Notes: generated by a model not told the origin, from the sequence alone. A DNA stretch of 64,000 nt from Micromonospora fulviviridis (GCF_014648395.1 NZ_BMRA01000002.1:124001-188000); one strand, 5' to 3'; shown: positions 39,245-48,401, numbered from the stretch's first letter. Translations and numbers: made by a program.

Positions 39245-40180
39245 CTACGCGAACCAGGTGATCGCCTGGCCGTGGCCGCGGGTCCAGGCCAGCGGCTCGC
39301 CGTCGAGCGCCAGCACGTTGTGGAACCCGCCGGGCGGCGGCTCCGGCAGCGCCGCGTACGGCAGCACGTCGGGGTCCTCGTTGGCGATCCAGTGCCCGGG
39401 CAACCCCCGCACGACCTCGGCGAACGCCTCCCGCCGGGCTGGCGGCACCTGGTACAGCACCGAGGTGTGGAACACCACCAGGGTCGCGTCCCGGGGCGCC
39501 CGCGCGGCCAGCGCTGGCAGGTCGTCCACGAGGTCACCCCGGACCAGCCGCGGCGGGTCGGCGGCGGCCACGGCCGACGCGGCCCGCAACCGCTCGCGGC
39601 GGTGCCCGTGCTCCGGCCAGATGAGCGCGTCCAGCCACGCCACGTCGGCCGGGTCGGTCACGTCGAGCGGATTGAGGTCCAGGCCGGCCCGCCACACCAC
39701 CTCGGGCCGGCGGGCCGGGGGCGCCGTCCCGCTGATCGCGCAGTCGAGGACCGGTTCACCCGTGCCGAGCGGGTGGTCGCCGTAGCGGTAGGCGTACCGG
39801 TCGGGGTAGAGATTCAGGCCCGCGGAGGCGCCGACCTCCAGCAGGGCGAGCGGCTGCGGCAGCGCCGCCAGCACCGGCAGGAGTACGGCACACCGGCCCG
39901 GCTCGTTGGTCTGCGTGGCCCGGACCCGAAGCTCCGCCTCGACGGCCGGCCAGTTCGCCAGCACGTACGCGCGGAAGGCGGCCGGATCCGTGACGGGGCC
40001 GCCGAGCAGCCGGACAACGGCGAAGAGCAGGTTCGGCTGGCGCTTGGCCGGCGGCAGGGTGTCGACCCGGGCCAGCAGCTCGTCGTCGCGGGAGACCGCC
40101 TCCGACAGCCGCTCGTACGCGTGCGACACCCCGCGCGCCTCCCGCGCGGCGAAGGTGGCGTAGCGGTCCCCGGTGGTCAT
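39245..40180 (-). CDS. DUF2332 domain-containing protein
   Basis: 311-aa protein of the DUF2332 family. LALLEVGASAGLNLYPDRYAYRYG resembles the SAM-binding loop of a Rossmann methyltransferase, and DLNPLDVTDPADVAWLDALIWPEH is the second conserved block. Enzymatic activity has not been shown for the family as far as I know. ATG 40180 (MTTGDRYATFAAREARG) is preferred over the upstream frame start at 40279. Confidence 0.87.
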   Translation of the reverse strand: MTTGDRYATFAAREARGVSHAYERLSEAVSRDDELLARVDTLPPAKRQPNLLFAVVRLLGGPVTDPAAFRAYVLANWPAVEAELRVRATQTNEPGRCAVLLPVLAALPQPLALLEVGASAGLNLYPDRYAYRYGDHPLGTGEPVLDCAISGTAPPARRPEVVWRAGLDLNPLDVTDPADVAWLDALIWPEHGHRRERLRAASAVAAADPPRLVRGDLVDDLPALAARAPRDATLVVFHTSVLYQVPPARREAFAEVVRGLPGHWIANEDPDVLPYAALPEPPPGGFHNVLALDGEPLAWTRGHGQAITWFA

Positions 40181-40292
40181 GGCCCGAGCATCCCAGCCGG
40201 ACGCCGTCGCGGGCGACGTGAGCTTCGTCCCGTCCCCGGAAAGCCGCGAGCGCGGCAGGGATGTCCCTGCCGCGCTCACGAGCGGTCGTACG

Positions 40293-43157
40293 TCAGCTGC
40301 AGCCGCTGGTCGAGCCGCAGCCCTCGCAGACGTAGCAGCTACCGGCGGGCCGCATCTTGGTGCCGCAGGTGAAGCAGAGCGGCGCGTCCGCGGCCTTGCC
40401 GATCACGGCCTCCAGCAGTTCGGTGCTGGAACCCACCGACGGCGCCGGCTTGGCGGCGGCCACCTCGGCCATCTCCTGCGCCGGCTGGGCCACCGGGCCG
40501 GTCTTCGGCTCGGGCGCCTCGACCGGGGCGGAGGCGGCCATCGCGGTGAGGTCCGCACCGCTCGCCTCCGCCTCCGCCTCGGCCGCGAGCTGGGCGGCCC
40601 GCTCCTTGGCCGTGAAGATGCCCAGCTCCGCGCGGCGCTCGTACGGCAGGAAGTCCAGGGCCAGGCGACGGAAGATGTAGTCCATCACGGAGGCCGCCAT
40701 GCGCACGTCCGGGTCGTCGGTCATGCCGGCCGGCTCGAAGCGCATGTTGGTGAACTTGCTGACGTACGTCTCCAGCGGGACGCCGTACTGGAGACCGATG
40801 GAGATGGCCACCGAGAAGGCGTCCATCACGCCGGCCAGGGTCGAGCCCTGCTTCGACATCTTGAGGAAGACCTCGCCGAGGCCGTCGTCCGGGTACGACG
40901 AGGCGGTGAGGTAGCCCTCCGCGCCGCCGACCGAGAACGAGATGGTCTCCGACGGGCGCTTCTTCGGCAGCCGCTTGCGGACCGGCCGGTATTCCACGAC
41001 CTTCTCCACGACCTTCTCGACCGCGGCTGCCGGGGCCTGGGTCTCGGCGGCGGTCTTGTTGGACTTGGCCACCGACAGCGGCTGGCCGACCTTGCAGTTG
41101 TCCCGGTAGATCGCCAGCGCCTTGAGGCCGAGCTTCCAGCCCTCGAAGTAGATCTTCTCGACGTCCTCGACGGTGGCCTGCTCGGGCATGTTGACCGTCT
41201 TGGAGATCGCGCCGGAGACGAACGGCTGGATCGCCGCCATCATCCGCACGTGGCCCATCGGGGCGATCGACCGCTCCCCCATGGCGCAGTCGAAGACCGG
41301 GTAGTGCTCCGGCTTGAGGCCCGGGGCGTCCACCACGTGGCCGTGGTCGGCGATGTGCTCGACGATCGCCTCGACCTGCTCCTCGGGGTAGCCGAGGCTG
41401 CGCAACGCGCGCGGCACGGTCTGGTTGACGATCTGCATCGAGCCGCCGCCGACCAGCTTCTTGAACTTGACCAGCGCCAGGTCCGGCTCCACGCCGGTCG
41501 TGTCGCAGTCCATCATGAAGCCGATGGTGCCGGTCGGCGCGAGGACGCTGGCCTGGGAGTTGCGCCAGCCGTTCTTGTCACCGATCTTGTTGCCGAGCGT
41601 CCACTGCTTGGTGGCCTCGCGCTGGACCGCGGTGGCCACGGTGCCGGTCGGCTTGATGGCGTCGTTGGCGGCGGCGTGCTTGCGCATGACCCGCTTGTGC
41701 GGCTCCGCGTTGCGGGCGTAGCCGTCGTACGGGCCGACGACGCCGGCCAGCTCGGCGGAGCGGCGGTAGGCGGTGCCGGTCATCAGCGAGGTGATCGCCG
41801 CGGCGACCTCCCGGCCCTGCTCCGAGTCGTACGGAAGGCCGGAGGCCATCAGCAGCGCGCCGAGGTTGGCGTAGCCGATGCCGAGCTGCCGGTAGGCGCG
41901 GCTGGTCTCACCGATCTTCTCGGTCGGGAAGTCGGCGAAGCAGATCGAGATGTCCATCGCGGTGATGACGAACTCGACCGACTTGACGAACTTCTCCACC
42001 TCGAATCCGCCGTCGGCGCGCATGAACTTCATCAGGTTCAGCGAGGCCAGGTTGCACGAGGAGTTGTCCAGGTGCAGGTACTCCGAGCACGGGTTCGACG
42101 CGGTGATCCGCCCGGTCTCCGGGCAGGTGTGCCAGTCGTTGATGGTGTCGTCGTACTGCAGGCCGGGGTCGGCGCACTCCCAGGCCGCCTGGGAGATGCT
42201 GCGGAACAGCTTCTTGGCGTCGATCGTCTCGATGACCTGGCCGTCGAGCCGGCCGCGCAGGTCGAAGCCGCCGCCGTTCTCCACCGCGGTCATGAACTCG
42301 TCGGAGACCCGGACCGAGTTGTTGGCGTTCTGGTACTGCACGCTGACGATGTCGGCGCCGCCCAGGTCCATGTCGAAGCCGGCGTCCCGCAGCGCGCGGA
42401 TCTTGTCCTCCTCGCGCGCCTTGGTGACCACGAACTCCTGGATGTCCGGGTGGTCCACGTCGAGGATGACCATCTTGGCCGCCCGCCGGGTGGCGCCGCC
42501 GGACTTGATGGTGCCGGCGGAGGCGTCCGCGCCGCGCATGAAGCTGACCGGGCCGGAGGCGTTGCCGCCGGAGGACAGCAGCTCCCTGGAGGAGCGGATC
42601 CGGGACAGGTTGACGCCGGAGCCGGAGCCGCCCTTGAAGATCAGCCCCTCCTCCTTGTACCAGTCCAGGATGGAGTCCATCGAGTCGTCGACGGCCAGGA
42701 TGAAGCAGGCGCTGACCTGCTGCGGCGACGGCGTGCCGACGTTGAACCAGACCGGCGAGTTGAAGCTGAACACCTGGTGCAGCAGCATCCAGGTCAGCTC
42801 GTGCGCGAACACCTCGGCGTCGGCCGGGGTGGCGAAGTAGCCGTACTCCTCACCGGCGGTGCGGTAGGTGCCGACCACCCGGTCGATCAGCTGCTTGAGC
42901 GACCACTCCCGCTCCGGGGTCCCCACCGCGCCCCGGAAGTACTTGGTGGTCACGATGTTGGCCGCGTTGACCGACCAGGACTCGGGGAACTCCACCCCGC
43001 GCTGCTCGAAGTTGATCGAACCGTCCCGCCAGTTCGTCATCACGACGTCGCGGCGCTCCCAGGTGACCTCGTCGTAGGGATGCACCCCCTCGGTCGTCCA
43101 GACGCGCTCGATCTTCAGCCCTGTCCCGGCCTTGTTCCGTGACTTGCTGGTCGTCAC
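40293..43157 (-). CDS. nrdJ: Vitamin B12-dependent ribonucleotide reductase (class II)
   Basis: 954-aa adenosylcobalamin-dependent reductase that makes deoxyribonucleotides without oxygen dependence. The active-site region ASNPCSEYLHLDNSSCNLASLNL holds catalytic and redox cysteines, and LAPTGTIGFMMDCDTTGVEPD is a conserved loop. The C-terminus CFTCGTKM...CYVCEGCGSTSGCS is a cysteine-rich zinc/redox tail. An Ala/Pro/Glu-rich insert lies near 860-920. GTG 43157 with GAGGGGG upstream is the start. It follows nrdR by 67 nt in the same operon; no B12 riboswitch fits in that gap. Confidence 0.97.
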   Translation of the reverse strand: MTTSKSRNKAGTGLKIERVWTTEGVHPYDEVTWERRDVVMTNWRDGSINFEQRGVEFPESWSVNAANIVTTKYFRGAVGTPEREWSLKQLIDRVVGTYRTAGEEYGYFATPADAEVFAHELTWMLLHQVFSFNSPVWFNVGTPSPQQVSACFILAVDDSMDSILDWYKEEGLIFKGGSGSGVNLSRIRSSRELLSSGGNASGPVSFMRGADASAGTIKSGGATRRAAKMVILDVDHPDIQEFVVTKAREEDKIRALRDAGFDMDLGGADIVSVQYQNANNSVRVSDEFMTAVENGGGFDLRGRLDGQVIETIDAKKLFRSISQAAWECADPGLQYDDTINDWHTCPETGRITASNPCSEYLHLDNSSCNLASLNLMKFMRADGGFEVEKFVKSVEFVITAMDISICFADFPTEKIGETSRAYRQLGIGYANLGALLMASGLPYDSEQGREVAAAITSLMTGTAYRRSAELAGVVGPYDGYARNAEPHKRVMRKHAAANDAIKPTGTVATAVQREATKQWTLGNKIGDKNGWRNSQASVLAPTGTIGFMMDCDTTGVEPDLALVKFKKLVGGGSMQIVNQTVPRALRSLGYPEEQVEAIVEHIADHGHVVDAPGLKPEHYPVFDCAMGERSIAPMGHVRMMAAIQPFVSGAISKTVNMPEQATVEDVEKIYFEGWKLGLKALAIYRDNCKVGQPLSVAKSNKTAAETQAPAAAVEKVVEKVVEYRPVRKRLPKKRPSETISFSVGGAEGYLTASSYPDDGLGEVFLKMSKQGSTLAGVMDAFSVAISIGLQYGVPLETYVSKFTNMRFEPAGMTDDPDVRMAASVMDYIFRRLALDFLPYERRAELGIFTAKERAAQLAAEAEAEASGADLTAMAASAPVEAPEPKTGPVAQPAQEMAEVAAAKPAPSVGSSTELLEAVIGKAADAPLCFTCGTKMRPAGSCYVCEGCGSTSGCS

Positions 43158-43224
43158 GCCCTCGCCCCCCTCGTCAGCGCGGTCACCCACCGCGCGTCGT
43201 CAAACTGTCAGAAATCCGTGGAAC

Positions 43225-43719
43225 TCAGCTGGTCGCGCCGGCGGCCTCGACCGCCCCGGCGCCCTCCCGGGCGCGCGCGGCTTCCCGCAGCGTCTCGATC
43301 TCGCGCTCGAAGTCGGCGAGCGAGTCGAAGGACCGGTAGACACTGGCGAACCGCAGGTACGCCACCTCGTCGAGGTCGCGCAGCGGCCCGAGGATGGCCA
43401 GCCCGACCTCGTGGCTGGGGATCTCGGCGGCCCCCTTGGCCCGGACGGTCTCCTCCACCTTCTGCGCGAGCAGCGCGATGGAGTCGTCGTCGACCGGCCG
43501 GCCCTGGCACGCCTTGCGCACCCCGCCGATGATCTTGGTGCGGCTGAACGGCTCGGTCACCCCGCTGCGCTTGACCACCGCGAGCACCGCCTCCTCGACG
43601 GTCGTGAACCGCTTGCCGCACTCCGGGCAGGAACGCCGCCGGCGGATGAGCTGACCGTCGTCGGCCTCCCGCGAGTCGACCACCCGGGAGTCGGCGTGCC
43701 GGCAGTACGGACACCGCAT
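43225..43719 (-). CDS. nrdR: Transcriptional repressor NrdR
   Basis: 164-aa repressor of ribonucleotide reductase genes. The zinc ribbon is [18 protein letters not shown]...[13 protein letters not shown] and the ATP-cone (about 45-135, [24 protein letters not shown]) senses ATP/dATP. ATG 43719 has AGGAGGT upstream. It heads the nrdR-nrdJ operon. Its promoter, TTGACC-17-TACGGT, and candidate NrdR boxes are visible at 43841-43920, so autoregulation is likely. Confidence 0.97.
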   Translation of the reverse strand: MRCPYCRHADSRVVDSREADDGQLIRRRRSCPECGKRFTTVEEAVLAVVKRSGVTEPFSRTKIIGGVRKACQGRPVDDDSIALLAQKVEETVRAKGAAEIPSHEVGLAILGPLRDLDEVAYLRFASVYRSFDSLADFEREIETLREAARAREGAGAVEAAGATS

Positions 43720-43841
43720 CGCCTGACCTCCTTCATCGACCGCGGCCCGCCGACCGCCTCCGGGCACGCGTCACCGCGGCGGCACCATCTCTCGATGGCC
43801 GCCGCCGGGTCGGCGGTGCGGGAGTGCAGTCGGTAACCGGA

Positions 43842-43888
43842 CCCAACCTGTAGGCGACTTACGCCCGTGCAACCACAACATCTAGGGG
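43842..43888 (-). promoter_or_regulatory. Candidate tandem NrdR boxes
   Basis: CCACAACATCTAGGGG (43873-43888) overlaps the expected transcription start of nrdR. A weaker copy, CCCAACCTGTAGGCG (43842-43856), lies 32 bp away, about three helical turns. Paired NrdR boxes with about three-turn spacing are the rule for NrdR. The match to the consensus is from memory and partial. Confidence 0.45.
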
Positions 43889-43891
43889 TCG

Positions 43892-43920
43892 ACCGTATGT
43901 CGTCGCACTAGCGAGGTCAA
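43892..43920 (-). promoter_or_regulatory. nrdRJ promoter, TTGACC-17-TACGGT
   Basis: On the minus strand TTGACC (43920-43915) and TACGGT (43897-43892) are separated by exactly 17 bp. Transcription should start near 43885, about 165 nt before the nrdR start codon. Confidence 0.65.
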
Positions 43921-44031
43921 GTTGGCCGGCGTGTCCGGCGCGTCATCAGAATCACTCACCCGTGCCACCCCGTCCCCGACGTACCGAGGAACCCAACGGC
44001 TGGGCGCCGCTCGGGTCACGGGACGTCGAGA

Positions 44032-44047
44032 TGGAACATGCGTTCGA
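44032..44047 (+). promoter_or_regulatory. SOS box 1 upstream of lexA
   Basis: TGGAACATGCGTTCGA contains the full GAAC-N4-GTTC core of the actinobacterial/Gram-positive LexA operator and the flanking GA. It lies 218 nt before the lexA start. Confidence 0.8.
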
Positions 44048-44065
44048 GAGCGACGTACCATTTAT

Positions 44066-44081
44066 CAGAACAGGCGTTCGG
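44066..44081 (+). promoter_or_regulatory. SOS box 2 upstream of lexA
   Basis: CAGAACAGGCGTTCGG is a second GAAC-N4-GTTC site, 34 bp after the first. Two operators suggest tight autoregulation of lexA. Confidence 0.72.
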
Positions 44082-44264
44082 AAATCCAGGATTTCGGGGC
44101 GACACGCCGACAACAGGTCGTACAGATGTTTGAAAATGGCCGATCTCACCTATACGGTCAACAACGACCGGGCGCGGCGGATCGCGGCGGACCGGTCGAC
44201 AGCACCACCTGAGCACGCACCACGAGCCGACGAGGCACCCAGCGCCGACCAGGGAGGGACGGAC

Positions 44265-45047
44265 GTGACCGAGGACCGGGCCAGCCGGCAGAAGAACCCG
44301 CAGCCGATCGACGGGGCGGGGCCGCCGGCGACCCGTCGACCCCGCACCGCGCGCAGCCGGGCGGCCCAGCCCGCCGTGCGTCCGGTCACCCCGGTGGTCA
44401 GCAGCTTCCCCGACCCGACGACGGTCGACCTCACGGCCCGGCAGCGCCGGATCCTGGAGTTCATCCGCACCTGGGTCGAGCGCCACGGCTACCCGCCGAG
44501 CGTGCGCGAGATCGGCGAGGCGGTCGGCCTGGTCTCCCCGTCCAGCGTCGCCTACCAGCTCAAGGAGCTGGAGAAGAAGGGCTTCCTGCGCCGCGACCCG
44601 AACCGGCCGCGCGCCGTGGACGTCCGGGCCCCGGGCGACGTCGACGACGAGGCGGCCCGCGCCCAGCGCCCCGCCCCGGCGTACGTGCCGATGCTGGGCC
44701 GGATCGCCGCCGGTGGCCCGATCCTCGCCGAGCAGGCCGTGGAGGACATCTTCCCCCTCCCCCGCGAGCTGGTCGGTGAGGGCGAGGTCTTCATGCTCCA
44801 GGTCAAGGGCGACTCGATGCTCGACGCGGCGATCTGCGACGGCGACTGGGTGGTGGTCCGGCAGCAGCCGACCGCCGAGGTCGGCGACATCGTGGCGGCC
44901 ATGCTCGACGGCGAGGCGACCGTGAAGACCTACCGGCGACGCGACGGGCACGTCTGGCTGATGCCGCAGAACCCGGCCTTCGACCCGATCCCCGGCGACG
45001 ACGCCACCATCATGGGTCGTGTGGTCGCCGTGCTGCGCCGCATCTGA
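44265..45047 (+). CDS. lexA: SOS repressor LexA
   Basis: 260-aa LexA. The first 50 residues are a basic, Pro/Arg-rich extension found in actinobacteria. The winged HTH is [16 protein letters not shown] and [21 protein letters not shown]. The self-cleavage site is Ala149-Gly150 in GRIAAGGP, with nucleophile Ser184 (KGDSMLD) and general base Lys221 (EATVKTYRR). RecA-ssDNA triggers autocleavage and derepresses DNA-repair genes. GTG 44265 has GGGAGGGA upstream; the open frame extends to 43962 but crosses the SOS boxes. Two SOS boxes precede it. Confidence 0.97.
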   Translation: MTEDRASRQKNPQPIDGAGPPATRRPRTARSRAAQPAVRPVTPVVSSFPDPTTVDLTARQRRILEFIRTWVERHGYPPSVREIGEAVGLVSPSSVAYQLKELEKKGFLRRDPNRPRAVDVRAPGDVDDEAARAQRPAPAYVPMLGRIAAGGPILAEQAVEDIFPLPRELVGEGEVFMLQVKGDSMLDAAICDGDWVVVRQQPTAEVGDIVAAMLDGEATVKTYRRRDGHVWLMPQNPAFDPIPGDDATIMGRVVAVLRRI

Positions 45048-45055
45048 GACGAAAA

Positions 45056-45092
45056 GAAAGGGGTGACCGCCGGTCGGGCGGTCACCCCTTTC
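45056..45092. terminator. Bidirectional terminator hairpin after lexA
   Basis: GAAAGGGGTGACCGCC (45056-45071) pairs perfectly with GGCGGTCACCCCTTTC (45077-45092) over a 5-nt loop, between lexA and the convergent propeller-protein gene. Confidence 0.85.
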
Positions 45093-45101
45093 TTCGTGCG
45101 C

Positions 45102-46691
45102 TCAGTAGCGGTCGCCCCGGTACTCCCGGCCGCCGCCGGAGAACTGGCCGTACTGCTGGCCCCGGTCGCCGTAGCCGCCGTCGCGTGGATCCCGGCGGTC
45201 GTGCTCCCGGCGCGGCGGTTCGCCGCGGCCCGGGCCGTAGCCGCCACCGCCGCCGGGCCGGCCGCCGTAGCCGCCACCGCCCGGGGATCCCCCGCCGTAG
45301 ACGCCGCCACCCTGCGGGCGACCACCGCCCTGGGGGCCGCCGCCGTAGACCGCGCCTCCACGACCGCCACCGCCCTGCGGTCGGCCGCCGCCGTAGACCC
45401 CGCCGGCCGGGCGCCCGCCGTTCGCCGGTGCGCCACCGTAGACCCCGCCCTGGCCGCCACCGCCGCCGTAGACCCCGCCGCGCGGCGGGGCGTCGGGCGG
45501 GTTGCCCGACGGCGGGTAGCCGGGGTTGCCCGGGAACTCGTCGCCACGGTCGTCGGTGGGCTCTGCGGGCGGCGCCGGCTTGCGGCGAGCCTTCAGGATG
45601 CCGAAGATGCCCGCCCCGACCATGAGCGCGCCGAGCACGCCGAGCGCCGCGATCAGGTACGTGATCTCGTCCAGGGTGAGCCCCTCGATCCAGGACTTCT
45701 CCGCGGCCGGCTTGGTGACGTCCTTGCCGGCGTTGGGCAGCGCCTCGACCCCGGTGGTGGCCGGGGGGTAGCTGAGGATGTCGATCGGGTCCGTGGCGTC
45801 CAGGAGGCCGCCGTCGGAGACGGTGACGAAGGACCTGCCGTCGGCCGTGTAGGAGATGGCCTCGCCGAACGGGTCGGCGAGGGGGGTGACCCGGGGCTTG
45901 CCGGTGGTCAGCGCCCCGACGATGTTGCCGCCGGTCACGTCGAACTCGAAGGCGTCGCCGTAGGTGCGCAGCACCACCTTGCTGCCGTCGGGCGAGCGGG
46001 CCGCGCCGGTGACCAGCAGCCGGCCGGGGCCGCCGAGCTTGTTCTCGGTGTTGGTCTTGGGGAGGGTGACCTCGCCGACCTTCTTCATCGGGATGGCCTC
46101 GGGGTCACCGCTGCTCTTGAACTTCGCCGTCGGCGTGAAGATCTCCGACTTCCCGGACAGGTCCTTGGTGATGACCAGCGGCAGGTTGTCGTCGCCGACG
46201 AGCAGCGCCTCGGCGTCGTGCGGCTCCTTGCCCGGGTAGGTCAGCCGGTGCAGCACCGGCTGCTTCGACCCGGTCAGCGGCATGGTCCAGATCGCGACCC
46301 GCTCCCGGCGGGTCTTGGCCTCGACGTTGTCGCCGGTGTCGGCGATCCAGAGCGTCTTCTTGTCCGGCCCGACAGCCAGGTCCTCGGTGTCGTACGGGCC
46401 GGAGCCCGAGTAGTTGACCGGGGTCTTGGCGATCGCGCACTTCGTGTCGAGGAAGAAGACCCGCTTACGGCTCGCGATGTCGGTGCCGTCGTTGATCACG
46501 ACATAGCCGGTGCTGGTGGCGACCAGGCCGGACAGCTCCCGCAGCCGCTCGTCCTCGATGGTGCACTTCTTCTTGGGAGCCACGGCCAGCACGGGGGCCG
46601 CGGCGGGTGCCGCCAGGGCGACCCCGGCCGGCGCCACGACCGCGCCGACGAGGCTCAGCGCGATCGTGACCGAGGAGACAGCGTGCCGCAT
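45102..46691 (-). CDS. Membrane-anchored propeller-like protein with Gly/Tyr-rich cytoplasmic tail
   Basis: 529-aa protein of unknown function. An N-terminal signal peptide (ALSLVGAVVAPAGVALAAPA) leads to an extracellular domain of about 300 residues with repeated strand motifs (VGPDKKTLWIADTGDNVEAKTRRE, HDAEALLVGDDNLPLVITKD, SPDGSKVVLRTYGDAFEFD) that look like a beta-propeller. One transmembrane helix (about 360-385, YLIAALGVLGALMVGAGIFGIL) follows, then a 140-residue cytoplasmic tail with seven or more GGVYGGG-like units and Arg/Asp at the end. The tail is low-complexity and probably disordered. ATG 46691 is the start; it lies 50 nt after hflX. Confidence 0.82.
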   Translation of the reverse strand: MRHAVSSVTIALSLVGAVVAPAGVALAAPAAAPVLAVAPKKKCTIEDERLRELSGLVATSTGYVVINDGTDIASRKRVFFLDTKCAIAKTPVNYSGSGPYDTEDLAVGPDKKTLWIADTGDNVEAKTRRERVAIWTMPLTGSKQPVLHRLTYPGKEPHDAEALLVGDDNLPLVITKDLSGKSEIFTPTAKFKSSGDPEAIPMKKVGEVTLPKTNTENKLGGPGRLLVTGAARSPDGSKVVLRTYGDAFEFDVTGGNIVGALTTGKPRVTPLADPFGEAISYTADGRSFVTVSDGGLLDATDPIDILSYPPATTGVEALPNAGKDVTKPAAEKSWIEGLTLDEITYLIAALGVLGALMVGAGIFGILKARRKPAPPAEPTDDRGDEFPGNPGYPPSGNPPDAPPRGGVYGGGGGQGGVYGGAPANGGRPAGGVYGGGRPQGGGGRGGAVYGGGPQGGGRPQGGGVYGGGSPGGGGYGGRPGGGGGYGPGRGEPPRREHDRRDPRDGGYGDRGQQYGQFSGGGREYRGDRY

Positions 46692-46741
46692 GGCGCCAAG
46701 TGTCGCACGACCCGCGTTTCCGGCGGGTGACGCCGGACGGC

Positions 46742-48262
46742 TCACCGCCCGGCGCCCACCCGTTCCTCGCTGGTGAGCCGGTCCCCCGCCCGGTACGGCG
46801 CGAGTTCGGCGGCCAGCGCCTGACCCACCCGGACGTGCAGCAGGGTGCCCTCGGGCAGGTGCGCGGTGCTGAGCACCTCGCCCTGCCGGTGCACCCGGGC
46901 CACCAGGTCACCCCGGTCGTACGGGAGCACCGCCCGGACCTCGACGGCCGGCCGCGGCAGCCGCTGCTCGATCGCCTCGCGCAGCCCGTCGACCCCGCGC
47001 CCGCTGTGCGCGGAGACGAGGACCGCCTCCGGCCAGAGCCGCTTGAGCCGCAGCAGCGTCTCCTCGTCGGTGGCGTCGGTCTTGTTGATCACCAGCAGCT
47101 CGGGCAGCCGGTCGGCGCCCACCTCGGCGAGCACCTCGCGGACCGCGCGGACCTGCTCCTCCGGGTCCGGGTGGGTGCCGTCGACCACGTGCACCACCAG
47201 GTCGGCGTCGCCGACCTCCTCCAGCGTCGAGCGGAACGCCTCGACGATCTGGTGCGGCAGGTGCCGGACGAACCCGACCGTGTCGGAGAGGGTGTAGAGC
47301 CGGCCGTCGGAGGTGGTGGCCCGGCGGGTGGTCGGGTCCAGGGTGGCGAACAGCGCGTTCTCCACCAGCACGCCCGCCCCGGTGAGGCGGTTGAGCAGGC
47401 TGGACTTGCCGGCGTTGGTGTAGCCGGCGATGGCCACCGCGGGCACCGCGTTGCGGGAACGGCGGGCACGCTTGGTCTGGCGTACCGTCGCCATGCTCTT
47501 GATCTCGCGGCGCAGCCGCGCGATCCGGTGCCGGATCCGGCGCCGGTCGGTCTCGAGCTTGGTCTCACCGGGACCGCGCAGGCCCACGCCGCCGCCGGCG
47601 CCACCGCCGCGGCCGCTACCGCCGGTCTGCCGGGAGAGGCTCTCACCCCAACCGCGCAGTCGCGGCAGCAGGTATTCGAGCTGGGCCAGCTCGACCTGCG
47701 CCTTGCCCTCGCGGCTCTTGGCGTGCTGGGCGAAGATGTCGAGGATCAGGGCGGTCCGGTCGACCACCTTGACCTTGGTGCGCTGCTCCAGGTTGCGCAG
47801 CTGCGACGGGGACAGCTCACCGTCGCAGATGACCGTGTCGGCGCCGGTGGCGAGCACCACCGCGCCCAGGTCGTCGACCTTGCCCCGACCGATGTACGTG
47901 GCCGGGTCGGGCCGGTTGCGCCGCTGGATCAGCCCCTCGAGCACCTGGGAGCCGGCCGTCTCGGCCAGCGCCGCGAGCTCGGTGAGGCTGTTGTCCGCGT
48001 CGTCCTGGGTCCCCTCGGTCCAGACGCCCACGAGGACGACCCGCTCCAGCCGGAGCTGGCGGTATTCGACCTCGGTGATGTCGGTGAGCTCGGTGGAGAG
48101 GCCGGGGACCCGCCGCAGCGCCTGCCGCTCCGACAGCTCGTACTCGCCCGTGGTGGCGTCGAGCTCGTCGTCCTCGTAGGGAAGGAAGGTCTCCTGCTCT
48201 CGCAAACCGCGACTCCTGTCCGTTATGTCTTTTGTCGGGGCATTTCCCGTTCGCATGAGCAT
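46742..48262 (-). CDS. hflX: GTPase HflX
   Basis: 506-aa ribosome-associated GTPase that splits stalled or heat-damaged ribosomes. The N-terminal HflX domain has ATYIGRGKVDDL and DGELSPSQLRNLEQ. A Gly-rich linker (TGGSGRGGGAGGG) precedes GLRGPGETKLETDRR. The G domain has G1 AGYTNAGKSSLLN, G3 DTVGFVRHLP and G4 NKTD. ATG 48262 or ATG 48256 is the likely start, as the frame to 48289 has no ribosome binding site. It is divergent from the malic enzyme gene. Confidence 0.95.
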   Translation of the reverse strand: MLMRTGNAPTKDITDRSRGLREQETFLPYEDDELDATTGEYELSERQALRRVPGLSTELTDITEVEYRQLRLERVVLVGVWTEGTQDDADNSLTELAALAETAGSQVLEGLIQRRNRPDPATYIGRGKVDDLGAVVLATGADTVICDGELSPSQLRNLEQRTKVKVVDRTALILDIFAQHAKSREGKAQVELAQLEYLLPRLRGWGESLSRQTGGSGRGGGAGGGVGLRGPGETKLETDRRRIRHRIARLRREIKSMATVRQTKRARRSRNAVPAVAIAGYTNAGKSSLLNRLTGAGVLVENALFATLDPTTRRATTSDGRLYTLSDTVGFVRHLPHQIVEAFRSTLEEVGDADLVVHVVDGTHPDPEEQVRAVREVLAEVGADRLPELLVINKTDATDEETLLRLKRLWPEAVLVSAHSGRGVDGLREAIEQRLPRPAVEVRAVLPYDRGDLVARVHRQGEVLSTAHLPEGTLLHVRVGQALAAELAPYRAGDRLTSEERVGAGR

Positions 48263-48401
48263 CCTGACACGTACCAACGCGCGACGCACCTGCTATATGC
48301 CCGTGGCGCTACTAACCGGTAGCGGGGTCGGGTGCCGGCCGACCTGGGCAGGCGAGTAGAAATGCCAGGCGAGCCGCTCAGCGCCGACGGAGGAGTTCTA
48401 C

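Larger units (their letters stand above)
43720..44264. other. Divergent regulatory region between nrdR and lexA
   Basis: This 545-bp region has no convincing gene, though short open frames exist on both strands. It contains the minus-strand nrdR promoter, two candidate NrdR boxes 32 bp apart, and two SOS boxes 34 bp apart. A GAAATCCaGGATTTC inverted repeat (44081-44095) and a possible lexA promoter, TTTGAA (44129) with TATACG (44151), are also present. Base composition is less GC-rich here. Confidence 0.7.

Noticed and set aside
40293..43157. Large plus-strand open frame (40173-43142) opposite nrdJ
   Set aside because: It is the complement of a well-conserved gene and has a His/Asp/Val/Gly-rich composition typical of antisense frames at high GC.
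43158..43224. B12 riboswitch in front of nrdJ
   Set aside because: The gap between nrdR and nrdJ is only 67 bp and has no B12-box-like sequence; regulation is more likely from the nrdR promoter.
43922..44212. Short genes in the nrdR-lexA spacer
   Set aside because: The open frames lack ribosome binding sites and cross SOS boxes; codon use does not match neighbouring genes.
45230..45500. Possible CRISPR or microsatellite array
   Set aside because: The repetitive bases are coding repeats for the Gly/Tyr-rich tail; spacing is irregular and there are no unique spacers.
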